A stretch of DNA of 64,000 nt from Plumapathes pennacea (taxonomy: Eukaryota > Cnidaria > Anthozoa > Antipatharia > Myriopathidae). The number at the start of each line of letters is the position of its first letter. Position 1 is the first letter of the stretch. Positions 22,018 to 33,137 of the stretch are shown piece after piece. The stretch spans positions 3,043,501 through 3,107,500 of the forward strand of contig OZ038467.1 in the NCBI GenBank assembly GCA_964036295.1. The letters are read 5' to 3'. Both the position numbers and the translations under genes were made by a program. A model generated the notes under the pieces. That model was not told where the DNA came from and did no database searches. It saw only the letters and a program-made list of their open reading frames with translations.

Positions 22018-25000
22018 CTGGACAGTGTAACAATGTAATGATATTTAAAAAATACGGCCTCGTGGTTTCCCTACGCTACTCTCGTGTTCTCCCAACTTCC
22101 CGCGTGTTTAGATGAGGCTATAGTACACGGGAACGCGTTATATATTTCTTTTATAAAATAATTTGTCAATGAAACACACGAGTAAGATACGTCAGCGTGT
22201 AATATACTAGTCTCATCTAACATAGTTTTTTTAGCCAAACATGTTGAGCGTACCATCATAATTATTTTACAATAGATATAAATTTATCAACAGTCTTCCT
22301 GGAGATTATTCTAACCGGACAACCACAACCAACACACTAATAAAATTATAACATAATTATGTGCTTATGTATATAATTATGTGCTTTTCCAAATATAAAT
22401 AGATAAATATTAAGGAATGTGATATAAATGGCACTGGAAAGGTGGCTGAGACATATGTGGAAAAAAAAACAGAAAGATGACACGAAAGCCGACTGGGTTA
22501 CATTTTTTGTAAAACATTTTGAAAAACTTACTTCGACTGTGGAGACTGCAGATTCTCGACGGATATAACCTTGATGGGACAAACACTTTTTCCACTGGTA
22601 TGTGACAAATCTACGAAAAAAGCAGAAATACGGGAAATAATAATGGTATATTTGCCACATTTCTTAAAATATTCTATTTATTACAAATTTTGATCTTGAT
22701 CAATAGTTCGGTGCAGGAACTCTAAGGAAACCTAATGGGCTGATCGAGAAATAAGACGCGCAACATATCAACGTTTCGGTATGACAGTTGGTGTCTCTCA
22801 TTTGATCAATCATGGTCAATTTGCATTGGTGGTTATTTCCTAGACTTTAGGGGCTTTTCTGGATTGATAGTTATCAGCCAATCGTTAGAGATTCAGAATG
22901 CAAAAGCCAAGGAGACATCGGCCTCTTTTAATAAAGTTCACCCAACATGGCTGCCATGAGGTTGGGTAACATTAACTAAAATGTTCATAAAAGCAGATGA
23001 TTTACTTGGCTAGGATTGTGTATCTTGGCAAGTTTCAAACAGCCATATCCTAAGAAATGGGTTCAAAAATTGAGTTCATCTTTAGACTTTTTCCCAAGTA
23101 CAAAGCGTCCATAAAGCTCAAAGACATACTGGCACAAAGTTCACCAGGCTTCTCTGAGCTGTTCGTGAACCGATAACGGTCTGGGGACCACACATTAGAC
23201 ATGGAATTCAGGCCCTCGGTCAGCTGAGTTGGGTTGATGTTTTCACCAACACAAAATGTATCGCAGGACGCCTGCAAGGAATGCAGAAAAATGATTAAAT
23301 ATCGTGTAAACTACTCACACTTTAAATCTGCTAATGTTGAGTTAATTTTACTGCCACCCACGCCACCAAAATTGTCGTAGCAGCGACAAACTCTTCGATA
23401 CCAGTAACACTTTAGCCAAGGTTTCACAGAGGCCTTAACGAAACACTTCAATTCAACCAGCCAGAAGCCAAAATGATTTGAAATTGGTCATGGCCGGGAT
23501 GCCTGCGCCTCTATTTCAAAACGAGGCTCAGTGCGAAACCTTTCTCACAAAGACGAGTTTGATTTGCATGAGAATGAACACTCACCTTAAAAACGCTCTT
23601 TGCCCAAGTCTTGAACGACTCCTCCTGGCCACAGAGCTCGTCTCCTTCACCAAGTTTCAGCATTTGTTCTCCACCAAGTTCACCGATAAACTTATCAAGT
23701 GAGCGTGCAAAAGCACAGAAGTTTGGATAGGCTCTAGAACCCAGGCCAAACACCGAGTACCTGAACAATAAAAAAGTCACGTTCATGACGTCATGGCGGC
23801 TAAACCTCACTGACATTGCTTGTAAATGACTTAATACGGCTGCGATATCTCCAGGAATTGCATGCAAATCAAGAATAGTTTCACTGAGGGTTATTAAAAT
23901 AACCAAGCGAGATGCTGGACTGTCGGCTAATTAAATCATGAGACTAAGAAGCTGACGGAGAAAACAGAAGTTGACCACTCTTGGGAGTGAAAGTACCTGA
24001 CATTGGCCAATGGCTGATCTTCTACTCCAATCAACTCGTTTCCTTTCTTGGTTCGTAATTTCGCCTGCATCAAAATGCTGATCGACCCACCACGATTTTC
24101 CCTATGAACAGTGATCAGTTGTAGTCACACGTTTGCATACTTGTCACTTTCCTAGCGTTGCTGGGACTTTAAAGGGTTAATTAACATAATGCTTAATTTC
24201 ACTTCAGAATGAGGTCAACTCACTGGGCTTGAGGATTCCTCAACTCGTACAAGTACCGAGCAAATGCCTGCGATAGAAAATATCCAGTATTATAAACGTT
24301 TCTTTCCACCTTTCTATACAGTTATGTACTTTTATGCTACGAACGAAAGAACGAATCAATGAATGAATAAATGAACGAGAAAAAGCTAGGATTAAATGAG
24401 TAAATCATAAAGAAATTAACGGCTTCTTTCTGAAAGTCAATTACCACAGTAAGCAGACAGTAATTTTGGTTCTAATGTCGCTCTACATATTAACATCTTA
24501 CCTCGCCATTATCAGGTGGATCGCCGTTGCCAAACGTGCTGGTCACGATCAACACAAGCTGTTCATTCTGTAGCTCGGGGAACGAATATTCGTCCATACA
24601 CTTGACCTAATGCAGGGAAAATATGCAACCTTTTGTTATTGCTACTGCAGCGTGTAACTGGCATGTAGCTGATAGTACTTTTTACTTCCGCCCCATAAAG
24701 TATGAAGTAAATCTTCCTACATTCTGCGCGTGCGTGTGAAAATTATGGCCAATAGGCCATTTTCTCAAGGTTGCGCGCGCATCCAAGCTTGACGGGCGAG
24801 GACTTTTAAATTCAACTTTTAGCTTTCTTTCAAGGCGGACTGTGTTCGGCCTTGATGCAAATGCTTCATGCTGCGCTCTTATTTGAGTTAGGACACGGCT
24901 ATCTTGAGTTTTAAAGCCGTTTTCTACAACGTTCACGCATGAGTGCTTGCTAAACAATTCTCATATCGAAGGTTGTGGCCCATCAAGCTTGGATACGCGC

Positions 25001-28000
25001 GCAACCTGGTCTATCAAAGAAGACACTGATTATTATACAGCTCTCTCGCACATAACAGGCTATTGGTGTAGATGCTGTTTCCGTGTTCACTATTATCATT
25101 ACCACTACTGCTTCATACCTTCGGATCAAAAGCGTGAGAGAAAAGTTCTTTCAGCATGTTGGCATAGTTCTCAGATCTTCCTGTCTCCGTTGCGTACAGG
25201 ATCAAGGCCTTCGGTCGCTTTGCCATCGCCTTCCCAAACAATTTGGCCGAGAATTTAACGGCTCTGGAAAGAGCAGAAAAGTACAAAGCTTGGCTTGTTA
25301 GCTTCACAGATGCAATTTGTGTGTGTATAAAAATAAACTCAACGTGGACAACCAGCTCTCGTCACATGACACGTGTTGGTTATATTTGCCCATCAGTATA
25401 TATTCGGACATAACAACCAAGGGCGCGTTCGATTGGGTCTGTTCCGGAATAGGAATAGCAATACTGATTGATAAGATATTTTGCTTTGGAGCTTTGCCAT
25501 CGCCTTCCCAAACAATCTGGTCGATAATTGGGCGGCCCTGGAAGGAGTAGAGCAGTACAAGGCTTGGTTTGCTAGCTTCATGGATGTAATTTGTTTGTAT
25601 AAAAAATATGCTCAACATGGCGATTTTAAAAGAACAACTAACACTGGTCACATGACACGTATTGGATATGTTTGCCTATCAGCATAATCGGACACAACGA
25701 CAAAGTGTTTAGCATACAATAGCCTGTGTGCCTTTGTGTACGTACTTTGCAACCTCTTTGAAGCTTTTTCTTCTCCGTGTCAACTTCAGGTTGAGCCCCT
25801 CTTGGGTGACACTGAAATGCTTCCAGGGGTCATCCTATAATCATCAAAGAAAACAAAATCAAACTACCTCCTAAATAATGAATACGTTAACATTGTCGTA
25901 ACCGTGTCGTAATCGTGTCGTAATCGTGTCGTAATCGTGACGGTCGTCACACTTGCATTACTTTTGGTTACATTAGGTTGTCAGTTTTGTAACACGACAG
26001 GTGCATCGTCCATTAACTGTTACGTTTTTTCAGATTATTAACCAATCAAACTGGATGTGCCGCTTCACCTGATATTCGTAACTTGGTTTCAAAGAATAGT
26101 TCAGCATTTCCTGAAAAACAAAAATCGCCGCTCAGTTTGTGTGCTGCATCTGAAAAATTTAGACTTTTTCGGGTCTTTTAAAATCGACCGCAAGAGAACC
26201 AGCTTGGATTCTGGATCCCAATTTCTGGATTTTGGGTTCCGTGCCACTACTTCTATCAGTTTTCCCCAATCCCATTCTGCAAAGCGCTCTAAATTCTGCA
26301 ACAATAGATACGCGGCATTAGTGGGTGTATTGTAAAGTCCTAATATAATGTCTCACCTGATGAAATACAGCCGTAGCGCTCCCTGAGGCTGGGGGCACAA
26401 TCCACACCCAGTCCGCTGGACAACCCCCTCGCAACTTCACCTGTCAATATCATCACAAATGACGTCATTATGACGCATAAACCACATGTCAGAAAATAAG
26501 GGAACAACAAAAAACGCTATCATTAAAGTATAGTAAATTGCAAATTACTTTTTCAACTTGTGGTTGGTTGGAAGTGTTTTACAGTTTTTGTGATCAGTGC
26601 TGTAATAACTTTGGTTTTGGCTGTCAAAAGTCAATCAAAAATTGCTGTAACGTGTATGCAAGTGTGCACTAAACTATCATACCTCGTTTGCCATGTGTTT
26701 CATGAAGGAATCAGATGCAGAATGATGATCAGTCATGGTCACCCCATCCCTCTGTGAGAAATGGGAGCACGTGATATCAAATATTATCCACATCGAAATA
26801 CGATGAGAGTCATTTTCTTGGTCCGTACTGTAAGCTATAGAACCTCGTTTTCTTCCTCGCCTCATGGCTGGGCCCGAACTTCGAAAGTGAGAGAAAACGT
26901 CGGTCGATAACTTACAGTACAGACCGCGCACTAATATTTCCTAGTGAAAACAGGTCGACACAACCACAAGGAAAACTAACGTCTTCTCATTGCTTGAGTC
27001 GCTCGTACATGACAAAGTTTTCGAGTAAACAAGCCATGAAAAGCAAAAAGAAACACAAACTTGGAAACTGGTGAGGACCGCCACGTTTAGCTCCGCAGTC
27101 GCCAGGTCCTTCCACAAAGAAGCGTTACTTTTGGTATCCAGACCCATTTTCTTTGCAATTGGCTGAAAAAATACAAGCACACGGAATGAGTACAATTATG
27201 GCCTGAAAAATTGGTAACTTTCACTATCTTTCACGATATTCATACATATATATATGTATACATAATGTAAAACACAGTGATACCTCCAGCATATTGTAAC
27301 GCATTGGGTCTCCCAAATCACGTGATCCTACTTCAGTCACCATGTACCTGAGGAGAACACGAAGGTGAAATAAGAAAGATTTGTGTAGAGGGTGGGTGAG
27401 GGGTGGGGTGGGGTGGGTGGTACTCCTACCCATAAAATATATAAGCCATATAGCTATATGCCATTTGTTGAGAATACTTAGTGTGAATGCAGACAAAGCT
27501 GAACGACATTTTCCGAAGGTCTACGTACTAACAGATATCCAAACGTAGAGATTGATAAAGCAAGACAGACAATGGAAACTGTACACTACGCTCACCAGCC
27601 GTTAAAAGGACAGGCGGGGAATTCCACACCACCAACGTCGAGACACAGGCAAGATACTGCAGGCAATGCGTACCATTTCAAACCAAACTCCTCGAACCAA
27701 GGATACCTGTACGATTTAAAAGTTTACTGGTGAGTGAACCGCGCGAAATATGTTTTTCTTGTACTCGCTGAATCAACAGAAAAACAACAACAAACAAATT
27801 TATAGTCACATTAGCAGGACCATAATCTAACTTAAAAAGTCATATTTATCTGGTCAAATTAGGATAATTTAAAGTACACGGTGGGTAATGGCAAGCGCTA
27901 GGTCGCAATCGTCATGGCTCCAATAATCTGATAAAGTGATGGTCAAACAAAAACACTCAGCAATCTGCGAGTTTGCCAGTTGTCCAGCTATAATGCTGGA

Positions 28001-28150
28001 GTGTTGCTAATGCTAATGATGACAATGACGAACATTACGATGATAACGGAGGTAATGATGGTGACAAAGGTGATGTGTGATGATGAAGACGATGTGCTGA
28101 TGATGATGACGACGATGATGATGACGATGATGACGATGATGATGATGATA

Positions 28151-28247
<97 letters not shown>

Positions 28248-28317
28248 CGACGACGACGAAGATGATGATAATGACGATGACGATAATGATGTCGAAGATA
28301 ATGTGACGAGACGAAGG

Positions 28318-28358
<41 letters not shown>

Positions 28359-31300
28359 TTACGATGATGATGACATTGATTATATTACAGAATCTCTAGA
28401 AACTCACTTTGGGTGCTTGATAGAAACCTCGAGGACCAAGTCTTCAGGAATGTCAAACATCTTTGGCTGCTCCCCGTTTGCTTGAAGTACCAGCGGAAGA
28501 ACGTCGAACTGAGTGCCCTTCCCTTGCCAACCAAGCTGCTGACAAATCTGCAGAGCGAAATAAACAGTTTCTCAGCGTTACTTAGATCTAGATGGTTGCA
28601 ATACTGTAGCAGTAGCAATTCCAACAGTAACGGTGCCGGCAATTGTAGTTGATTTGCCGTTGTAGTAGCAGTAGTAGTAGTAGTAGCTAGCACTATTAAT
28701 TATCGTAGTAATGCTATATAAAACGATATAGATGCAATGGCAATGAATTTCACGGAATTCTACAAGCATGAACTAATTTCCGCAGAAGCAATACAAATGG
28801 GAAAATAATGGGCAAGAAATCTCGGTGCAAGCCCCTTTCTGACTGTAACAGCGCGCATTAAGAATTTGTTGCGAACAAAGCAGTCCTTCTGAAGCAAAAA
28901 GAGTAGGTAGTTACCATCAGTCTGTTATAGTTTCAATTATCATGTCAGAGAAGAAAACACTAATCAAAGTTACCTCAGTGAACTCCACGTTGGACGGATC
29001 ACCGATGGTTGTGCCATTCGGTTGTCGGTATCCAGCATAACGGATCAATTGAGGGTTCCACACACGAAAATCCTTCAGTTCGTGTCGCCTCTGGGGGAAC
29101 ACAGTAATGGTCGACCTGCAGGGAAACAAACGTTAGAGGAGAACATAAGGACGTACGTCACCACTTGCCGTTCTTTCTGTGTATCTTTTTGATATTTCTA
29201 AGCGTTTTCTTGAGAAATGTTGTGAACTCACGTATCAGGATAATTGACTCGTGCACAACACGAGGTTTTGTTTTCATATCGTCCAAGAAAGCGTTAGCAT
29301 GATGGTCGCGCACTTTACGGTTCCCTTTTCACTACGATTAGAACTTTGAGGGTCCTTAAGGCCATTCAGAATGGTGTCAAACTTTTTTGGTCCAATCAAA
29401 GAAGGCAGCAAATGGAAAACCAAAGCAATCAGAAATTATCGCCGACAATAATTTGACAACGCTTCTAATACACGCAGTGTAAGCGCGCGTACTATCTGCC
29501 TTACTTATAAAATGCGAAATCAGATGATTGACTGACTTAGTTATCTTTATGATGACAATGATCATTAGGAAGTGTTTGTGTCTTAGTTGAATCATTAGCT
29601 CAGCTGTGTCTACTCACCTAAGTTTGCCTTTGTTAGTTGCGTATTTGATGTGCGTGATTATGGAGTCAAACATTCCCTCTACAGTATTTACATCTCGGGC
29701 ATCGAACAACTGCCAAATAAGGGAAAAAAGACAAGGACGCACAATTTCCATGTACTAAACAATTACTTCTGTGGACGGCCAAACTAAATGAGAGAGCCTG
29801 AGATTAGCTTTCGATGGAAACTCGGAAATTGCTTAATTCGCACCTGTAGTTTATTCCACTGAATTCTCCCAATACATCTGGCCGCGTTTCTCCAGGCGGT
29901 TTTGGCGCCAAAATTAAGTTCCTTCTCCGTTAACTCGTAGATCCCAGTCTCCTCAATTTCCTTCGTGACTTCAGCCAGACGGTTGTGGTGGGCAGGCTTA
30001 TTTTCTCTGTTAATGAAATCAATGTAAGTTTAAGCATTCGAAGACTTGACTCCTGTAGATGCAAATTGCTCTTTTATATAGTAACTTGTTCCGGTTCGAG
30101 AGTTTGGAGATTTGTCCAAAAAGCACTTTACATGTTAAACAAATAGGAACTATTTAATTGAAACCTGAGATCCGCTCAAGATACTGTGTCCCACACTATT
30201 TTTCCTTAGACTGTAGCATTCCAATTCATACATAGATAAGTTGAGAGACAGACAGACAGAAGGAAATAATTTCAGCTTACAATTTCATTGATGTGTAATA
30301 TTGCGCGATAAAGTCTGTGGCCTGCTCCATAACTTCCTTCGCTGGTCGTGGAATCCCGTATGGTCGCTTTTGAGGGACGTCTCCTCCATAAGGCTGCATC
30401 AGGGAACCCTGACATCTTCCTGCTGTGCAGTTTAAAGGCTGCTGTTTGGAAGGAGGAAAAACATATTGTCTTTAGTCCTATCATTCCCAAGATCAAAATG
30501 CAGTTTCTCCCAACGTTATCAGATAGAAATGTACGACCGATGTAGTGAGAATTATTAGTTTAATCAGCCTTCATCTGAGCAAGCTATAACAAGTCAATTT
30601 CTCCTTACTGTGCGATATATATCTGACAGTTCTCTCTTTGTAATTTCCTAAAATTAATTCTAAAAATGAACTGCATTTTGAAAAGAAAAGAAAAATTGAA
30701 AATCTATTTTACAGTTGAAAATTGAATAATTGAAAATGTATTTTACATTGCGCAATAGCTTGGCTCCTTGTAAGATTTGAATATCTTGGTAACAAAAGTA
30801 AACAAAAGCATGCGACAGACAGAATGATAGACGTTAATATATCAAACCAATTAAAACACGTTTAATTTCAGGTGGTCAGTTTCCCGCGATTGCCTTGCAA
30901 CCTCGCCTCGCATATGGCTGCGTGGTTACAAAGTTTAAAAATACCAAACGGTTATCTGTATTGACTTGTATGTTTTAGAGAAGAAATTAAAACTTCCCGA
31001 CAAAATAATATCTAAAGAGTACGTGAAAACCCTGGATACTTACGATTGTTACTTTCTGATGCAGCGTATCTGTCTGAACCCGTCCATCAATCAAGTTCTG
31101 TAATTTGATATACTTTGGATTTTGTTGGGGAACTCTTGACAGAACAATGTGGCTGCACCCGTTGCTCCCGGGAGCCTGGCCTCCCACTCTTTCATGCTCG
31201 TTTTCCGTTTTCGCAATCGCAATATCTCCATTTGGGACATGGATTTTTCCCTCGGATGGTTTAGTGATCTCAGGCGTTTTAATCGTCAGCGCAGCTGTCT

Positions 31301-31634
31301 CTTCTTTATCCGTCGCATCTTTTCCTTCCTTCACAAGACGTGGGTCGTTATCCTTGACGCGGATTTTTAAGCCGACTGTACTCCCTGTAGGAATTCTGGC
31401 AAGAATATTAAGTACCTCATCGTAAGAGGTATTCTCCAAGGAGGCGCCGTTCACTTCAAGTAAAACGTCCCCAACCTGGAGCAAGCCACTCTCCTCCGCC
31501 ACACTTCCCCTGACTATGTCACCGATGACAGCAAGTTGGCTCGCAGGTTGCCTTTTAATGATAAAGCCAAGACCACCGAGTTTTCGCTTCACAAGTTCCA
31601 CGTTCACATGAAGGCTATCGGCTGAGGCTGCCAT
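17482..31634 (-). CDS. NOS: Nitric oxide synthase, neuronal-type with PDZ domain (complete)
   Basis: Thirty coding exons chain with matching phases (4044 nt, 1347 aa plus stop). Exons 5' to 3': 31044-31634, 30281-30441, 29844-30006, 29618-29709, 28974-29115, 28408-28547, 27596-27706, 27284-27347, 27061-27162, 26683-26751, 26357-26440, 26069-26110, 25746-25834, 25119-25263, 24502-24606, 24224-24267, 23997-24101, 23586-23760, 23088-23271, 22532-22610, 21833-22017, 21303-21439, 20869-20913, 20435-20560, 20044-20128, 19402-19492, 18719-19124, 18239-18364, 17681-17746, 17482-17571. Order: PDZ, heme oxygenase, calmodulin helix, FMN, FAD, NADPH. It converts L-arginine, O2 and NADPH to citrulline and NO as a homodimer. 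The start used is [10 protein letters not shown]; the frame remains open upstream to an acceptor-like CTCTCAG, so further 5' exons are possible. The weakest junction is the donor of exon 19 (GTCTAA). A second copy starts at 59647. Confidence 0.95.
18473..18690. repeat. Intronic insertion with aagcgcc words, NOS gene 1 only
   Basis: The words aacaagcgcctcccctc, aataagcgcccctca and atgcgccccctgcc occur in the intron between exons 27 and 28. The paralogous intron at 60587-60928 lacks them and instead carries the gataatcgcagatatcc-type repeat near 60795-60873. The two introns gained different insertions after duplication. Confidence 0.55.
19327..19378. repeat. Dispersed repeat ending tgcaatgaccgctgactcaa
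   Basis: The end word plus aaaataaggtgac(c/a)gc recurs at 21752-21800, 38500-38550, 61612-61660 and 63937-63975. Full copies extend upstream about 200-280 bases (with ccattactatncaactcgg). Four of the five lie within about 70 bases downstream of a NOS 5' splice site (minus strand). No coding capacity. Confidence 0.7.
19577..19598. repeat. Poly-G run in NOS intron
   Basis: About 20 consecutive G bases in the intron between exons 25 and 26. The paralogous intron has an interrupted G-rich run at 61857-61888. Confidence 0.85.
19750..20016. mobile_element. MITE in NOS gene 1 intron, TSD CGAATGG
   Basis: The ends CACAGGGCGCAGAAGAGTTCG-like and its inverse at 19996-20016 form about 21-bp terminal inverted repeats. 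CGAATGG flanks both sides (19743-19749 and 20017-20023). The equivalent intron of the second NOS gene (around 62083-62090) lacks it. Inside are two tandem copies of an approximately 44-bp GC-rich unit (gaaggataccgcaga...gcgggcgcgcg) and an inverted third copy, so the element can fold strongly. Confidence 0.85.
22060..22165. repeat. Dispersed repeat in NOS intron 20
   Basis: The words ctcgtggtttccctacgct, tctcccaacttcccgcgtg and gttatatatttctt are shared with 5665-5745 and partly with the hairpin at 3243-3358. Interspersed element remnant. Confidence 0.6.
22532..24606 (-). CDS. NOS: NOS exons 15-20: FMN domain and connection to FAD domain
   Basis: Exon 15 carries [14 protein letters not shown], which binds the FMN isoalloxazine. 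Exons 16-17 encode [13 protein letters not shown] through DQPLANV, a spacer of roughly 35 residues where constitutive NOS isoforms carry an autoinhibitory loop and the inducible isoform has almost none. The spacer suggests Ca2+-dependent control, though it is shorter than in vertebrate constitutive enzymes. Exon 18 holds [19 protein letters not shown] and [17 protein letters not shown]. Exons 19-20 link to the FAD domain. Confidence 0.9.
25119..25834 (-). CDS. NOS: NOS exons 13-14: calmodulin-binding helix and start of FMN domain
   Basis: Exon 13 (25746-25834) and exon 14 (25119-25263) share the basic amphipathic helix [12 protein letters not shown] / [15 protein letters not shown], residues about 606-632, followed by the FMN phosphate loop [15 protein letters not shown]. 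Ca2+/calmodulin binding here gates electron flow from FMN to heme. The intron splits the helix. A decayed copy of the 5' part of exon 14 lies in that intron (see 25393-25537). Confidence 0.93.
25393..25537 (-). pseudogene. Partial tandem copy of NOS exon 14
   Basis: 25217-25420 (5' part of exon 14 plus intron) is duplicated at 25491-25703. The copy keeps an acceptor (CCTTCCAG|G) and the same phase. It reads [15 protein letters not shown], parallel to [15 protein letters not shown], then diverges (LQSKISYQ) and runs to a stop at 25393-25395. It lacks the FMN loop. It could be an exon relic, or an alternative terminal exon giving a NOS without its reductase half; the sequence alone cannot decide. 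Confidence 0.6.
26069..30441 (-). CDS. NOS: NOS exons 2-12: heme oxygenase domain
   Basis: Residues about 198-587. A CxxxxC motif (CTAGRC, C202 and C207) matches the interfacial zinc site of NOS dimers. The heme thiolate is C295 in [10 protein letters not shown]. The arginine-binding glutamate is E472 in GWYMVTEVG. The pterin-contact stretch is [11 protein letters not shown] and the end is [14 protein letters not shown]. All catalytic elements of the oxygenase half are therefore present. The exon 2 acceptor is a tandem AACAGCAG, so use of either AG would add or drop one glutamine codon. Confidence 0.94.
28077..28362. repeat. GAT/ATG trinucleotide microsatellite
   Basis: A long imperfect (gat)n tract in the intron between NOS exons 6 and 7. 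It creates a spurious poly-Met frame on the plus strand. Expected to be length-polymorphic. Confidence 0.95.
31044..31634 (-). CDS. NOS: NOS exon 1: PDZ domain and linker
   Basis: Residues 1-197. The PDZ fold is clear: [16 protein letters not shown] carries the GLGF carboxylate-binding loop, followed by [20 protein letters not shown] and [17 protein letters not shown]. In vertebrates only neuronal NOS has this domain, which tethers the enzyme to membrane scaffolds. The linker after residue 105 is charged and probably disordered. The donor is ATC|GTAAGTATCC. The frame is open for 27 bases upstream of the ATG to an acceptor-like site at 31661. Confidence 0.92.
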
Positions 31635-32817
31635 TCTTTCAGCAGAACCAAAACGGTCAAGCTGAGAGGGAAACGACAACCAACCGACTCATTACATTAC
31701 ACAAAGGTTACAAAAATATGTTGTGAAATCATACATACAGCTAATTTTGAGGACAAGGAAAATTAGCAATATATGCATATGTTTAAACCAGCGGGAGAGT
31801 GGTTGTCACCGAGCTGAGTGACACCTGTCAATGCAAAATACTCCACAAGAGCAAATTTATCAGTGTTTCGCGTTTGAGATTATATTAGTTTTCAGACTGC
31901 CATAATACCTGAGGCAGACAAAACTATGACTTAAATGATAAAACAAACTGTGGGATACTTAAATAATCCACTTGTTTGACATGTAAGAAGTATTGCATCA
32001 GGAAAAAAACTTGCTTTTATTTTTGCTCTGCGTTTCACCATTACTGTTCTTGAAAGTTTTGGGCAGGTGTATCAATTATTGAATTAACATCAATCGTTGG
32101 AAACATCGCTGAATGATTTAATGATCCAATCGGCTTTTTCAGTAGATATCAGTCTCACGTTGAAATTTATTTATAAATCACCGTTAAATATTTTGACTAG
32201 ACAACAGCTGGCAAACCAAATTGTATTTGTGTATCATGGCAACGAAAAAAGTTGATAAGGAAAACGACAAGTTGCCCCAGATGCAATTAACTTGATACAT
32301 CTTGTGCTGGTTTCTGTTCCTTCCCCTTTTCCTCGTGTTCTTTCTTGATTCGTGACAGAGAAAAAACACAATCACTTTCACAATCATGCACACTAGGAAA
32401 AAGCACTTTTTACTCCCCACATAAACAAGTGCCTGTGAAGATTGTGAAAGTGGCCTGGAATCTATTTTGAAATAAATGAAGCTTGTATAAATAATAATTT
32501 CCCCTTGGCGCGGTTGCACTAGACTGAATAGGTCATAATAACTAAAAATCCAGAACAAAACAAATTCGTCGGCGGCAAATCGCTGTTTGCACTTGAAATG
32601 TTGTCCCCGAGCGAAGCGAAGCGAAGTGAGGGTAATAATCACGGCGCTAATGCAGCAAATTCGCTTTGTGTGGAGACTCCAAGCCAGTCGCCATCTCGAA
32701 ATCTAATGTTCGTCAGTCAGTCTGTCAGTCTGTCAGTCTGTCATAGGGCGACCTCTAAGGCAATGACGTAATAATAATTATCGATTAGCGTCAAAGCGAG
32801 GTCAAACAAAGGTTTGA
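31635..32817. other. Region upstream of NOS exon 1
   Basis: If exon 1 is not the first exon, this is intron; otherwise it holds the promoter. An acceptor-like CTCTCAG ends at 31662. No TATA box was identified. A repeat at 32590-32715 (gagcgaagcgaagcgaag and gatttcgagatggcg inverse) matches 2840-2960 in inverse orientation. The frame at 32184-32642 shows no motif. Confidence 0.5.
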
Positions 32818-33137
32818 ATGAAGCAACAACTGCACGTAACTGCGTTTACGAAAATGAATTTGAAAACTGGAAAACTTGACACAGCACGGTCTCGCGAAGC
32901 TCGTCTGCAAAAGAGAAGGGAACTAGCACGGGCAAGGCGAAATCGTGAAACAATCGAACCGCGCCAAATACGTCTAGAGAAAAGACGACAAACATTTGAT
33001 AACCGACAGCATCATGAACGGAAGCTTGCCGAAGAAACGGCTCCGCAAAGGGAACAGCGCTTGGAAGCAAATCGGGAGCTTCAGACGCCATCTTGTGTTA
33101 AACTCAGATCCTTATTCAGAAAGGACAAGCAACAAAG
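32818..33137 (+). CDS. Arg/Glu-rich repeat ORF, STPR-like fragment
   Basis: An open frame from ATG 32818 shows about 23-residue periodic units rich in Arg and Glu: SREARLQKRRELARARRN, then ETIEPRQIRLEKRRQ, then ETAPQREQRLEANRE. This resembles the STPR-type repeats seen in many invertebrate proteins and at the start of some transposon helicase proteins. A donor-like AAG|GTTAGT at 33137 may end an exon; the raw frame continues to 33330 without the pattern. No partner exon was found, so it may be a gene fragment or transposon remnant. It lies just past a dispersed repeat. Confidence 0.45.

Noticed and set aside
25304..25651. A second, longer minus-strand frame over the exon 14 duplicate
   Set aside because: It is out of frame with the exon 14 homology; only the frame ending at 25393 preserves the helix sequence.
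26101..26304. Minus-strand frame with [15 protein letters not shown] in a NOS intron
   Set aside because: It sits between exons 11 and 12, whose phases already match without it, and it has no donor in the right phase.
27980..28306. A 108-codon frame on the plus strand rich in methionine
   Set aside because: It is the GAT microsatellite read in one frame, inside a NOS intron.
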